NCBI GenBank assembly: GCA_903828695.1
Contig: CAIKNE010000022.1
Span: forward strand, 1-57,182
DNA: 57,182 nt
Direction: 5' to 3'
Source: an uncultured Burkholderiales bacterium
GTDB lineage: Bacteria > Pseudomonadota > Gammaproteobacteria > Burkholderiales > Burkholderiaceae_C
Below, piece after piece: positions 42,597-51,568 of this stretch (position 1 is its first letter; the number at the start of each line of letters is the position of its first letter). Under the pieces are notes generated by a model. That model saw only the letters and a program-made list of their open reading frames with translations, did no database searches and was not told the origin of the DNA. Both the position numbers and the translations under genes were made by a program.

Positions 42597-43580
42597 ATGC
42601 TTAAAACAACTCCCCTCATGAAGGCTATTGGCTTTGCCTTTTTCTTCATCCTACTGGGTAGCACCCTACCTTGCTCGGCCCAATCCTACCCAAACAGAGC
42701 AATTCGCTTTGTCATCCCAAACCCTGCCGGAGGACTCCCGGACACAGTTGCAAGAATTTATGCCCAACGCCTGTCCGAGCGCTTGGGTCAGGCGGTCACA
42801 GTGGACAATCATCCAGGAGCCAACGGTGTGCTTGCGTGCCAATCCGTAATGACAGCTCCGAAGGACGGGTATACCTTTTTGGTATCCGATGGGTCGACTT
42901 TCTCCGTCAACCCGCGCTTGTACACAAATCTTAGTTACGATTTGAGAAGAGATTTTGTTGAAGTCTCACTAGCCGCCAGAGCGCCACTTTATTTAGCAGT
43001 CAATTCCAAAATAAAAGCCAACAACCTGAAGGAATTAATTGCTTACATCAAAGCAAACCCAGGCACTCTCACCTACGGCTCTAGTGGTATTGGAAGTACC
43101 CATCACTTGAGTATGGAAGCTCTTAAAACAGCTTTAAATCTTGACATCACCCACGTCCCTTACAAGGGCTCCGGACAGTCTGTCCCAGCACTGGTGGGCG
43201 GTCAAGTGGATATGCTCTTTGCGGCGCTCCCCTCATTGTCAGGGTTCGTAAAAACGGGGCAATTGAAATTGATCGCAACCAACGCTGCGCATCGGTCCTC
43301 CCAAGAGCCGAATACGCCGTCGATCTCAGAAACAGTAAAGGGTTATGATTTCTCGCCCACCATCGGTGTTTTTGCCGCCAAAGGCACGCCCCAAGTAGCA
43401 ATAGATAAGCTCAGCTCAGAGATGGCTGTAGTTGCAAAAAGCAGTGATATGGCTCAGCTCTTCGCCACAGCCGGAATCGATCCAGTGGGCAGCACGCCGC
43501 AGGAGTTTGAGCGCGCCTTGGCCGAGGAAATTGATAAAGTCGGCAAGGCCGTAACGGCAGCGGGAATTAAAGCGGAGTGA
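42597..43580 (+). CDS. Bug-family periplasmic solute receptor (TctC-like), copy 2
   Basis: The start at ATG 42597 gives a 327-residue receptor with a signal peptide ending PCSAQ. Hallmarks are YPNRAIRFVIPNPAGGLPDT, VDNHPGANGVLACQSV, PKDGYTFLVSDG, YGSSGIGSTHHLSMEALK and HVPYKGSGQSVPALVGGQVD. It follows the decarboxylating dehydrogenase closely, so its ligand may be that enzyme's hydroxy acid or a precursor. There are no tctAB genes near. It is related to the copy at 19 kb but is clearly diverged. Confidence 0.95.
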   Translation: MLKTTPLMKAIGFAFFFILLGSTLPCSAQSYPNRAIRFVIPNPAGGLPDTVARIYAQRLSERLGQAVTVDNHPGANGVLACQSVMTAPKDGYTFLVSDGSTFSVNPRLYTNLSYDLRRDFVEVSLAARAPLYLAVNSKIKANNLKELIAYIKANPGTLTYGSSGIGSTHHLSMEALKTALNLDITHVPYKGSGQSVPALVGGQVDMLFAALPSLSGFVKTGQLKLIATNAAHRSSQEPNTPSISETVKGYDFSPTIGVFAAKGTPQVAIDKLSSEMAVVAKSSDMAQLFATAGIDPVGSTPQEFERALAEEIDKVGKAVTAAGIKAE

Positions 43581-43586
43581 GAATAC

Positions 43587-43621
43587 AAAAATGGAGGTCA
43601 AGCAAGCGCTTGTACCTCCAT
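43587..43621. terminator. Terminator hairpin between Bug receptor and ModA-like genes
   Basis: ATGGAGGT-CAAGC (43591-43603) pairs with GCTTG-T-ACCTCCAT (43608-43621), 13 bp with one bulge and a four-base loop. On the minus strand a T run (A run at 43587-43591 on the plus strand) follows, so it terminates the ModA-like gene and probably helps the convergent Bug gene. Confidence 0.8.
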
Positions 43622-43683
43622 GGTTAAGAAGTTTAGTAAATTAACACTCCATCGATTATCTTACTAAAGGATCAGTCCTGCAG

Positions 43684-44472
43684 TTATCTTCCGTCGATTG
43701 AGTCCAAACCTGTTTTGCGTACGATGGGTTGTACGGCACTGGAGCCTAAATAGGACAGCAGTTTTTTCGCAGCCTCAATGTGGCTTGAATTGGCAACAAT
43801 GGCGGCAGAAAATAGGGTTTCTTTTTGGACATCAGGGCTAATCTTACCGACGATGTCTATGCCCTCGATGGGTAGGAGTTCGCTGTATTGTTGAAATCCA
43901 ATTTCTGCCTTACCACTTGCAACGATCTCTCCGACAGGAACGGCCGGTATCTTGCGAGCCTTGTCTTTTAGCTCATTGGCAATACCCAGGCGTGGAAATA
44001 ATTCGCGCGACAAGTACTCACCGCTTGCGCTATCGGAATAGGCTATGGATTTAGCAGCCAATAATGTTTTAATAAGAGCTTCTTTTGTGCTGATATCGGG
44101 CTTGGGTGCACCTGCTTTGACAGCAACGCCAATCAAAGATCTAGCGAGCACAACCTTAGAGCCCTTTAATAGCTTGCCCTGATCCATTAGCTCATCGAGT
44201 GAACTACCAACCATGATCACCACATCTACTCGCTCACCTCGCTCCAAACGTTTGGGGATCGCATTGGCTGTGTCACCCATTGATGGCCCGCGTTGAAAAT
44301 CAATCCTTACATCAGGGTTGGACTTTAAATAGGGATCAGATAGCTCGATGAAGGCCTGTGCGAACCCACCGGAGCTCACCACAAGGAGGTCCTCGGCTTG
44401 CGCCATTAAGGATTGCAAACAAAGAGCAAAGCCTAAGACAGCGAACCTTAGAGATGTATTGAAAACGCGCAT
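43684..44472 (-). CDS. ModA-like periplasmic binding protein (orphan)
   Basis: The ATG at 44472 follows GGGAG; the TTG 12 bases earlier overlaps that ribosome-binding site. The 262-residue product has a signal peptide ending QAE. The mature domain resembles ModA-like (SBP_bac_11) proteins: LLVVSSGGFAQAFIELSDPY, RGERVDVVIMVG and IAYSDSASGEYLSRELFPRLG. True molybdate receptors sit with modB and modC, which are absent here, and this subgroup may bind other oxyanions or organic acids. It is convergent with the Bug receptor gene. Confidence 0.87.
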   Translation of the reverse strand: MRVFNTSLRFAVLGFALCLQSLMAQAEDLLVVSSGGFAQAFIELSDPYLKSNPDVRIDFQRGPSMGDTANAIPKRLERGERVDVVIMVGSSLDELMDQGKLLKGSKVVLARSLIGVAVKAGAPKPDISTKEALIKTLLAAKSIAYSDSASGEYLSRELFPRLGIANELKDKARKIPAVPVGEIVASGKAEIGFQQYSELLPIEGIDIVGKISPDVQKETLFSAAIVANSSHIEAAKKLLSYLGSSAVQPIVRKTGLDSIDGR

Positions 44473-44537
44473 TTGAACTCCCAAAGAGAATGAATATGTG
44501 GGGGATTCTAGCGCCAGGAAATTAAAAGCCTATGGGG

Positions 44538-44801
44538 TTAAGCGCGAACGTTAATGCGGTGCTGATCCTGAACCGTTTTGGTGCTTGTCGAAACTGGCTT
44601 GGAGGGCATTCCGTTACCACCTGCCTGGGGGGACTTGGGGACAGCGGGCTTGGGGGCCTGAGCAGCGTGTTGAATATGGGTGCCAGCGGCGCGCTGTGGT
44701 GCCTGACTCTCAGCACCAACCGGGGGCTTAGAGGCAACCTGAGGTTTAGCCGGTGCTTGTTGACTAGCACTTATTGAGGGAGAAATTGAAATGGAACTCA
44801 T
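44538..44801 (-). CDS. Small Pro/Ala-rich hypothetical protein
   Basis: The 87-codon frame starts MSSISISPSISASQQAP and is rich in proline, alanine and lysine (KPQVASKPPVGAESQAP), a composition found in disordered proteins. No ribosome-binding site is obvious. Overlapping frames exist on both strands, but this one has the most plausible composition and an ATG start. It could also be non-coding. I do not recognise a family. Confidence 0.35.
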   Translation of the reverse strand: MSSISISPSISASQQAPAKPQVASKPPVGAESQAPQRAAGTHIQHAAQAPKPAVPKSPQAGGNGMPSKPVSTSTKTVQDQHRINVRA

Positions 44802-45020
44802 AAAGCTGTTTTATACAGGTTAAACCAGTAACCAAATTAGAACACGAAACGCCTTGAAATGCAAAAACACCCCCCCTCAAGGAGCCGTAAGGGTAATTCC
44901 CGCTGATTATTTGGTAAATATTGCGCATAGTTGAGCCTTGTAAAAGATGACTCGCTCACAGTTATCACACAAATCCCATGACTCCCCAACCTTTGCTGAT
45001 GTCCAATTAAATTCAAGAAA

Positions 45021-45710
45021 ATGAAACTCAAAACGCCGATCGCCCAGCATATTTGCCAACTCTCTTGCCGTGCCCTTTTATCACTAACCGTCGGGTTTTG
45101 TGCAAGCACATTTGCACAAGAAGCCGCAAAGGAGGGAGCGACTGTGCAGTCGCCTCGCTTTAAAGCTTTGAGTCTGGAGGATTTAAACGTCTATCAACAG
45201 CCCCTGGGTCAACAGGTGATGAAGGTTTCTAGCATTGGATTAGGTGGACCTTACAACCCACTCCTGCGAAGTCCAGTGATGGGACAACGCATGTTTGATT
45301 TGCTCTACTATCTGCGTTGGAACTCCTCTGTACCTCTCAGACTCAATGAGTTTGCCATTTTGATCATAGGGCGCCAGTGGCGCTCTCAGGTTGAATGGTT
45401 TGCACACGCACCCCTCGCCATCAAAGCGGGGCTATCGCCTGAGATAGTAGCAACCTTGAAAACGCAAAAACGCCCCGAAAAAATGGCTGAAGATGAGGCA
45501 ATGGTTTACGATTTCGTAACAGAGTTGACCCAAAACAAACGCGTCTCGGACGCAAGTTTTGCGAGAGCTAGGAAAATCTTCTCTGAACAGCAACTTGTTG
45601 ATCTGACCACCATAACAGGCACCTATGTAACGGTTGCGATGCTCTTAGCCATGGCGGAGGAAGGGGTTCCCGCAGGTAAAGAGCCCCCCTTTAAGGCCGG
45701 AGAGCCTTGA
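45021..45710 (+). CDS. Exported carboxymuconolactone decarboxylase-like protein (copy 2)
   Basis: A 229-residue protein with signal peptide ending near TFAQE. The domain from residue 80 mirrors copy 1: VPLRLNEFAILIIGRQW, VEWFAHAPLAIKAGL, QKRPEKMAEDEAMVYDFVTEL. No CxxC is present. The conserved EWFAH and RLNEFAIL motifs in two secreted paralogues suggest a shared periplasmic subfamily. Its 3' neighbour 210 bases downstream is a Tat-exported alpha/beta hydrolase on the same strand, a possible functional partner. The biochemical role is unknown. Confidence 0.87.
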   Translation: MKLKTPIAQHICQLSCRALLSLTVGFCASTFAQEAAKEGATVQSPRFKALSLEDLNVYQQPLGQQVMKVSSIGLGGPYNPLLRSPVMGQRMFDLLYYLRWNSSVPLRLNEFAILIIGRQWRSQVEWFAHAPLAIKAGLSPEIVATLKTQKRPEKMAEDEAMVYDFVTELTQNKRVSDASFARARKIFSEQQLVDLTTITGTYVTVAMLLAMAEEGVPAGKEPPFKAGEP

Positions 45711-45919
45711 GTAAAGCACCTCAATCCAGCGGCCCTAACTTCTATGATAATGTCCATCCGGGTTAAAGCCCTTGATAGAACTTTATGAAGTAATGGATCG
45801 AAAGTCCCCCCCCTCCTTTTGCACTAGTAACTATAGGGCACCCCTCATACTTCCTGATGTGAGGTCTTTGTTTGCAGACTAAAACTTCATATCAAATTCC
45901 ATTTTTTTAGAGTCATTAA

Positions 45920-47035
45920 ATGAACCTAGCAACCACTGCAAAAAATAGCAACAACGCTCTTCACACCGAAGGCGATAGCACTCCAACCCAGTCCAGCAGA
46001 CGCAGTTTCTTCCAAAGCGTGGCTGGTGCTACAGGCGTTGCAGCAACCACCTTGGCAAGCGCCAGTGGCGCAGCCCTTGCCTTAAGCGCTGGCTCCGCAC
46101 AAGCGGCAAGCGAGACCCCGATCGTTGCCTCCGAGCACTGGGCAATTAAGAAAGTGGGCTCACAAGATATCAAACTTTTCATCTTGAACAAGAAATTAAG
46201 CAATTACAAAAAAGTCCCAATGATGGGAACCATTTTGTTTGTTCACGGTTCCTCCATGGCTGGCTCCCCTGTATTTGATCTTCAGGTACCGGGTAAGCCT
46301 GAGTACTCAACTATGGATTACTTTGCAAAATTGGGATATGACACTTGGTGCCTTGACCATGAGGGTTACGGTAGGTCCTCCAAATCCAGGGACATCAGCT
46401 ATGACATCTCTACGGGTGCGGACGACTTGGAGGCGGTTAGTCGCTACATCGTTCAAAAAACGGGGGAACCTAAATTAATGCTTTACGGTGTCTCCTCTGG
46501 TGCGTTGAGAGCAGCGCTCTTTACAGAGCGCTACCCGGAGCGGGTCAGTCGAATTGTGCTCGATGCCTTTGTATGGACTGGAGAGGGGAGCCCGACTCTT
46601 GCCAACCGCAGAAAAAAAATTGATGAATGGAAGTCCTCCAACAGAAGGCCCTTGGATCACGCTATGGTTCAAAGTATTTTCACCCGGGATCACCCCGGCA
46701 CAGCCGATCAAGACGTAGTAGATGCTTTCGCTAAAGCGATATTAAAACTAGACTCCTCGTTACCCACTGGCACTTACATTGATATGTCTATCAATTTGCC
46801 CGTTTGTACGCCTGAGAAGTTGACCGTACCGACGATGATTCTGAGAGGAGAGTTTGACGGCATTGCAGCGTTCGATGATGTTGTTAAATACTTCAGCAAA
46901 CTCCCCCATCCTGACAAAAGAATTGTAGTAATGCCGGGCATCGCGCACGCAAGCTTGCAGGAGAAGAACGTGAAGATTGTCCTGCACGCTTTAGAGAGCT
47001 TTTTCAGCCAACCGCCGACGATCTATAAGGGCTGA
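45920..47035 (+). CDS. Tat-exported alpha/beta hydrolase
   Basis: A 371-residue protein. Tat signal SRRSFFQSVAGATGVAATT (near 26-44) ends around AQAA. The hydrolase core has the oxyanion HG (FVHGSSMAG, 107-115), the nucleophile elbow GVSSG with S192, an acid region GEFDGI and the catalytic histidine in PGIAHAS. Such exported serine hydrolases cleave esters, lactones or amides in the periplasm. It lies downstream of the second secreted CMD-like gene and converges on the zinc-ribbon cluster. Confidence 0.93.
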   Translation: MNLATTAKNSNNALHTEGDSTPTQSSRRSFFQSVAGATGVAATTLASASGAALALSAGSAQAASETPIVASEHWAIKKVGSQDIKLFILNKKLSNYKKVPMMGTILFVHGSSMAGSPVFDLQVPGKPEYSTMDYFAKLGYDTWCLDHEGYGRSSKSRDISYDISTGADDLEAVSRYIVQKTGEPKLMLYGVSSGALRAALFTERYPERVSRIVLDAFVWTGEGSPTLANRRKKIDEWKSSNRRPLDHAMVQSIFTRDHPGTADQDVVDAFAKAILKLDSSLPTGTYIDMSINLPVCTPEKLTVPTMILRGEFDGIAAFDDVVKYFSKLPHPDKRIVVMPGIAHASLQEKNVKIVLHALESFFSQPPTIYKG

Positions 47036-47108
47036 TAAATAAGCATCAAAAAAAGAAAAACTGAATAAGTTTGCTTTTGATTCGAAGTGCCTTTGAAAAA
47101 TCAGGCCC

Positions 47109-47753
47109 TTATTTGTCGCTGTGAATGAGTTCAGACAATGCTGAATCGATGAGCCTTGACCAATGCTCTCGGTTATGAACGGAGAATATAAACTCCTGCC
47201 CCTCTGTGGTGATGATTTGGAATTGATCAGCTTTGACGCTAAAGCCTAACTCTGCGCTTTGAGATCTCACTCTAGAAAAAGGCACTGAGATAACGCTTGA
47301 GTTGACGAAATAACTCTCTGGCGTAAAAATGAGTCCATCATCCATCATGTAAAGCCAGCCCCCTATAGTAGTAGCAGGTCCCACAAGGGCTGCGGGGCCA
47401 TGGGCCACGACTTGTTTATTTCGGTCAGTTAAGGAGAGCGACTTCAAGACTTTATGAGTCGCCCTATATTGCATCAACGCAGCCCAAGCAAATATTGCCA
47501 ATACAACGCTTGCATATTTAATGGGGAGCATTAAGACATAAACAATTACAGCGTAACCAATGGCCGCCAAAAGTGATGCAATTAAAAGAGCTCTTGGAAA
47601 ATTCATGGGGAGAAACAATGAATCTGAGAAAAAACTCACGATATCCTTGGCTCTCCAAACCTCACCGGCTACGCTTGGCAACAGTTTGATACCACAATTC
47701 TCACAATAAGCATTGTCTTCATCGTTGGGGTGATGGCAGATATTGCAATTCAT
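47109..47753 (-). CDS. Zinc-ribbon membrane protein with PH/GRAM-like domain
   Basis: A 214-residue protein. An N-terminal zinc ribbon has C3, C6, C17 and C20 (CNICHHPNDEDNAYCENC). Two membrane segments span about residues 50-95 (FPRALLIASLLAAIGYAVIV, then ASVVLAIFAWAALM). The rest resembles a bacterial PH/GRAM domain, with WLYMMDDGLIFTPESYF, ISVPFSRVRSQSAELGF and FIFSVHNREHWSRLIDSAL. It is the last gene of a four-gene minus-strand series. The zinc ribbon has the same cysteine spacing as the upstream 588-residue protein. The function is unknown; a membrane adaptor is a reasonable guess. Confidence 0.82.
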   Translation of the reverse strand: MNCNICHHPNDEDNAYCENCGIKLLPSVAGEVWRAKDIVSFFSDSLFLPMNFPRALLIASLLAAIGYAVIVYVLMLPIKYASVVLAIFAWAALMQYRATHKVLKSLSLTDRNKQVVAHGPAALVGPATTIGGWLYMMDDGLIFTPESYFVNSSVISVPFSRVRSQSAELGFSVKADQFQIITTEGQEFIFSVHNREHWSRLIDSALSELIHSDK

Positions 47754-47785
47754 AGTTTCGGTCTTTGTTCGGCTTAAAAGTGTGC

Positions 47786-49552
47786 TTACTCTTTTTCGTT
47801 GCTATTGTGTTTTTTGGATGCAGGTTTTTCTGCCGCCTTTTCCTCGCCCTTCTCCCGCTCAGCAGCCTTGTTGGAGGCCTTTTCCTTCGTGCGCTCGGAG
47901 CCTCTTTCTGACTTATCAGACTTCTCTGACTTATCTATCCGCTCCTTTTCACCCTCTTTGCTCTTTTCGGAAGGTTCCGCTTCAGTCGCAGACTTTGACT
48001 CCTCCTTGACTACTGCCTTAGGGGACTCCTCGGACTCGGATTTTTTGACCCCTTTATCACTCCGCTCTTCTTTCTCAGACTTGTCTTGGAGCTTCAAGTT
48101 TTCTTCAACTTTTTTCTTGTGCAACTCAGTCCGTACGTCTTGCGCAGTCGAGTAGTTATAAATACTAAACCCACCAAGCAATACTGTTAGACCACATAAG
48201 AATCCGATAAACCACATCACTACAGTGTCACTAATTGAACTAGAGTCATCGGACTTGGTGATTACATTATTTTTGGAATCAGCTTGAGCCGCAGCCATTT
48301 GCTCTTGTTGTTTCCTGAAATTTATATTAAACGAATTCATCGTTTTTATCAAAGCGGGATCAATGGTTAACCCGCTCAATAGTTCTTGCTGAGCTTGGAG
48401 CTGAGCTTTGATCTCATTTACTGCGTTGGTCATGGATCGGTTTGCCACTTGACTTGCAGACTGTGCTTGAGCTTGGCTAGCCAATTGGCCATTCACAAAA
48501 TTCTCGATATTTTGGATCTTAAAGGTTAAAGCAGCAACGACTTCATCAAACGCTGCAGTGGATTTGACAACATTATTTTGCTGGGTGTTGTAAAGGTTGA
48601 CAATACCGGTCTGAATTTTCTTAAACTCAGCAGACAAAATAGCCTGCATATCATCTGAGTTTTTATTCACCAAAGACTGAGAGCTGGTTGCCCAAAAGGC
48701 TTTGAGCTCACCAAATTGCATCGACATCTCACCCCTGAGTTGATCTATGCCAGCGGTGAGACCCTGCACATCCACCGGTGCTGAACTATTTTGAGTAGCG
48801 TGGATTCTTTGCGCCAAGGCCTGCGTTGTTGCGTGAACATCGACTTTGATGTCAGCAATCTTAGCTTCCATTTCGGTGCGCATTCCATCAATCGCAACCA
48901 AAAGTGCTTCTAAGTTTGCGCCAAACTCGGAATTCAAAAGGGGAATTGGATTATTCAATATCGGGGCCAGCTTTTCTATGTTTACAGGCTCTTGCACCTC
49001 GGGATCAGTAACGGGGTGAACAGTAACCACAACAGGAGCAGAGTCCGCACCAACGTGCTCAACGTGCTCAACGTGCTCAACATTTTCGTGAATTAACAGA
49101 GGCTCTGACTCAGCTTTAGTCTCTGGCTCTGTAATAGTCACCATCACGGACTCCACTTCAGACTGAGTAAATGGAGCTGGAGCTTCTTGGTGCTCATGGT
49201 GCTCATGGTGCTCATGGTGCTCATGGTGCTCGTGGTGCTCGTGGCCAGCATCTTGGGTCGATTCGGGTGTTAGATGCTCATATCCAGCTGTGTGCTCATC
49301 AACGTGAGTGCTCCTCTCCATAGGAGGCTGTTCTACGGGTTCAACATGTGGATGTTCTTGTTCAAACAAAGCATGTTCAAGTTGAGTGCTTACGAGCTCC
49401 AAAGGCTCTGAAATCACTTCAACTTCAGGAGTAGCAGTCGTTTCACCAGTATTTTGGGCTTGAATCTTCTTGGTGAAATTCAGAAAGGCGCCACATTTCC
49501 CGCAAAATTTTGCGTTTAGATTAACGGGTTTACCGCAGTGATCACAATTCAT
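47786..49552 (-). CDS. Zinc-ribbon, His-repeat, coiled-coil membrane protein with charged tail
   Basis: A 588-residue protein of unknown function. Domains in order: zinc ribbon with C3, C6, C17, C20; an acidic region; a histidine-glutamate repeat (HEH)6 near 104-121; a second short repeat VEHVEHVEH near 158-166; a predicted coiled-coil region (about 210-430, e.g. [20 protein letters not shown]); a single membrane segment (443-466, [20 protein letters not shown]); then a 110-residue highly charged Lys/Glu/Ser tail ([19 protein letters not shown]). If the zinc ribbon is inside, the tail is outside. The His repeat could bind metal. The gene begins 15 bases after the 217-residue protein's stop. 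Confidence 0.82.
   Translation of the reverse strand: MNCDHCGKPVNLNAKFCGKCGAFLNFTKKIQAQNTGETTATPEVEVISEPLELVSTQLEHALFEQEHPHVEPVEQPPMERSTHVDEHTAGYEHLTPESTQDAGHEHHEHHEHHEHHEHHEHQEAPAPFTQSEVESVMVTITEPETKAESEPLLIHENVEHVEHVEHVGADSAPVVVTVHPVTDPEVQEPVNIEKLAPILNNPIPLLNSEFGANLEALLVAIDGMRTEMEAKIADIKVDVHATTQALAQRIHATQNSSAPVDVQGLTAGIDQLRGEMSMQFGELKAFWATSSQSLVNKNSDDMQAILSAEFKKIQTGIVNLYNTQQNNVVKSTAAFDEVVAALTFKIQNIENFVNGQLASQAQAQSASQVANRSMTNAVNEIKAQLQAQQELLSGLTIDPALIKTMNSFNINFRKQQEQMAAAQADSKNNVITKSDDSSSISDTVVMWFIGFLCGLTVLLGGFSIYNYSTAQDVRTELHKKKVEENLKLQDKSEKEERSDKGVKKSESEESPKAVVKEESKSATEAEPSEKSKEGEKERIDKSEKSDKSERGSERTKEKASNKAAEREKGEEKAAEKPASKKHNSNEKE
49052..49078. repeat. 9-bp coding repeat (AACGTGCTC x3)
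   Basis: Three perfect copies lie in frame within the 588-residue protein and encode the VEHVEHVEH peptide. They are distinct from the longer repeat 110 bases away. Confidence 0.9.
49188..49241. repeat. 9-bp coding minisatellite (TGGTGCTCA/G x6)
   Basis: Six 9-bp units, the last two with G for A at the ninth base, encode (HEH)6. The array is in frame, so gain or loss of units changes the length of a histidine-rich linker without shifting the frame. Confidence 0.93.
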
Positions 49553-49567
49553 AAGTTCACCTGGTCA

Positions 49568-50221
49568 TTAAAAACTAGCCATTACAAAACACGGTGCATA
49601 GGTTGCAGCATCGGTCTTGCTTTTCTCACAAGCCTTTAAGGCCTCTTTCTCCGCAATTTGTTTGCTCTTTTGCTCTTCCACAATTGCGCAATTGCCTGAA
49701 TTTCCGTCATAACTGTATGTAAAGGCTCGATGATTTCCGGTGAAATCACCCTTTTTTACATACTTCGCATAGAGACTCTTACACTGACCAATCAGTTTTG
49801 GACGGTATTTGGACTTGATGGCCCCCGTCTCTGATTCCTCAGCAACCTCTACACCCTTACTCTCTTTTTCGTCCTGTCTTCCAACCTCTTTAGCGCCAAG
49901 TCCACTTTCAGGCTCATTTATCGCTAATTTATGCTCTTCCCTGGGTTCGGATTCACTTTTTAGAGCTGCCGCAGCCAATTGCTCTGTTTTGGAGTGCCCC
50001 TTAGCATCACTCCCCTCGTTCCCCTCCTTTTCCTCCCTAGGCACGTCCGAAGTGCGTGCCGTCTCAGTCACTCGGGCCAATTCCTCTGGACTGAGCTCCT
50101 CGTCTTCAAGTTGAGTGGTCAATCCGTCTAATAAATGTGAACTATCGAGAAAAAATCCCGCATTCACTCCCACCAAGGCGAGCGCTAATATCAGTAACCA
50201 AATTTTCAATTTGTTACTCAT
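49568..50221 (-). CDS. Membrane-anchored protein with charged stalk and Cys-containing C-terminal domain
   Basis: A 217-residue protein. Residues 5-25 form a hydrophobic anchor (KIWLLILALALVGVNAGFF). Residues 30-135 form a low-complexity Glu/Ser/Lys stalk. The C-terminal 75 residues form a compact domain with C147, C178, C198 and C211 (GQCKSLYAKYVKKGDF, NSGNCAIVEEQK, ALKACEKSK and YAPCFVMASF), suggesting two disulfides and a periplasmic location. The AL-x-x-C repeats are reminiscent of DUF4189-like domains, but I cannot assign a family. It is the second gene of the four-gene series. Confidence 0.78.
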   Translation of the reverse strand: MSNKLKIWLLILALALVGVNAGFFLDSSHLLDGLTTQLEDEELSPEELARVTETARTSDVPREEKEGNEGSDAKGHSKTEQLAAAALKSESEPREEHKLAINEPESGLGAKEVGRQDEKESKGVEVAEESETGAIKSKYRPKLIGQCKSLYAKYVKKGDFTGNHRAFTYSYDGNSGNCAIVEEQKSKQIAEKEALKACEKSKTDAATYAPCFVMASF

Positions 50222-50281
50222 ATTAATGCTCTTGACCGTAAAAGGAAAATCTTCAAAGGAACTCTCATAGTTAAAGGATCT

Positions 50282-50674
50282 TTAAACCTTCACTCTCTTG
50301 CCGGCTGCGGCGTTTAGGATTTCGACATAAGCTAGCCAAGAAATAACCTCATTCATCATTTTATTAAACACAAGCGTGTCACTCACGCCGTTGAAGATGC
50401 ACTCCATGATGTTGGCGTAGACATAGACAGGATTCAATTTGAAATTGATATCACCTTCTTGAATTTCTGTTTGCTGGCGTTTGTACTCCGCCACCATCTG
50501 AACCAATGATTCCCCCAAACTGTCGTGATAGAGATTTCTCTGTTGGTTCAGATCATTCCAAATTTTCTCACCCACCTGGATTTGAAAAGGTTTATCTCGC
50601 ACCTTCAAATCATTAAAAGTGATTTGAAATGTTTTATAGACATTTTCCTTGGTGACTGTTTCAAATAATTTCAT
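50282..50674 (-). CDS. Hypothetical protein, first gene of the zinc-ribbon series
   Basis: A 130-residue soluble protein with no signal peptide or membrane segment: FETVTKENVYKTFQITFNDL, NQQRNLYHDSLGESLVQMVA and MMNEVISWLAYVEILNAAAG. It appears largely helical in its second half. No family is recognised. It leads a co-directional series with the 217-, 588- and 214-residue proteins (gaps 60, 15 and 32 bases), so a shared role is likely. The upstream 200 bases are AT-rich and should hold the promoter, divergent from the flavin-reductase-like gene. Confidence 0.7.
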   Translation of the reverse strand: MKLFETVTKENVYKTFQITFNDLKVRDKPFQIQVGEKIWNDLNQQRNLYHDSLGESLVQMVAEYKRQQTEIQEGDINFKLNPVYVYANIMECIFNGVSDTLVFNKMMNEVISWLAYVEILNAAAGKRVKV

Positions 50675-50871
50675 AATTTTGAATCCATATACAAATCAAA
50701 GCTCTTACTCTCTAATTCAACTCAAGTAAGGTATCGACTGTTAAATGACTTTCTAAATACTACATAAGTACTCATTATCTAATTAAAATGGGCTTTTTAA
50801 TAAAACTATTTAAGACCTAGATGGTCAAGCTTCTAAAATGGGGCCCCTAAAATGTTCAATCTGCGCTTCAA

Positions 50872-51525
50872 TTGACTAAAACACCACCGGGAACAACCTT
50901 GAGTAATCCAATACATTTTTATAAACCATCAGAGGGCCATGGCCTTCCCCATGACCCCTTTAACGCCATCGTAGGTCCCCGCCCCATTGGCTGGGTCTCA
51001 ACCCAAAGTGGTACGGGCGTATTGAACTTGGCGCCTTACAGTTTCTTTAATGCCTTTAATTACATTCCACCCATCATCGCTTTTTCAAGTATTGGCTTAA
51101 AAGACAGCATAAGAAACGTGCAAGAAACGGGGGAGTTTTGTTGGAATTTAGTGACCAAAGATCTCGCTGAACAAATGAATCAAACCTGTGCTGCGGTAGG
51201 CCCCGAAGTGGATGAATTTGCTCTTGCAGGTCTTACGCCTACGGCTTCGCAAGTAGTCTCTGTACCCAGAGTGTTGGAGAGTAAAGTCTCCTTTGAATGC
51301 AAAGCAACTCAAGTCTTTCAACTCGAAAATGCACAAGGCTCCAAGGTCAATACTTGGGTTGTGTTTGGTGAGGTTGTGGGCGTCTACATCAACCAAGAAC
51401 TCCTGGTAAACGGCGTTTATGACACGGCTAACGCTCACCACATCTTACGCGGTGGTGGACCCGCTGATTATTTTGAGATTACTCCTGAAAATCTTTTCAA
51501 AATGAATCGTCCTCAGGTTTGGTAA
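50872..51525 (+). CDS. Flavin reductase-like, FMN-binding split-barrel protein
   Basis: A 217-residue protein. The only plausible start is TTG: a stop codon lies 24 bases before it and no ATG or GTG is usable before the conserved region. Homology begins at YKPSEGHGLPHDPFNAIVGPRPIGW, the hallmark of the DIM6/NTAB-like flavin reductase domain, followed by LNLAPYSFFNAFNYIPPIIAFS and the FMN loop. It would bind FMN and reduce it, or act in oxygenase coupling or demetallation. No monooxygenase gene is adjacent. Confidence 0.9.
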   Translation: MTKTPPGTTLSNPIHFYKPSEGHGLPHDPFNAIVGPRPIGWVSTQSGTGVLNLAPYSFFNAFNYIPPIIAFSSIGLKDSIRNVQETGEFCWNLVTKDLAEQMNQTCAAVGPEVDEFALAGLTPTASQVVSVPRVLESKVSFECKATQVFQLENAQGSKVNTWVVFGEVVGVYINQELLVNGVYDTANAHHILRGGGPADYFEITPENLFKMNRPQVW

Positions 51526-51545
51526 GCCCTGCACAAGCCCAGAGC

Positions 51546-51568
51546 GCTCAATCCTCTTCGGATTGAGC
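51546..51568. terminator. Hairpin between convergent flavin-reductase-like and hypothetical genes
   Basis: GCTCAATCC (51546-51554) and GGATTGAGC (51560-51568) form a perfect 9-bp stem with a TCTTC loop. The hypothetical gene's stop codon lies within it. It is probably a shared weak terminator; no T tract follows. Confidence 0.5.

Noticed and set aside
44522-44777. Alternative frames overlapping the Pro/Ala-rich small gene
   Set aside because: One minus frame and one plus frame overlap it, with less protein-like composition; the listed ATG frame is only slightly better, so at most one is real.
47743-48155. Ser/Phe/Leu-rich plus-strand frames opposite the zinc-ribbon membrane protein
   Set aside because: Their composition is the mirror of the Lys/Glu-rich tail on the other strand; they have no domain or start signal.
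49188-49241. CRISPR-like repeat
   Set aside because: The units are contiguous with no spacers, only 9 bp long, and in frame with a gene.
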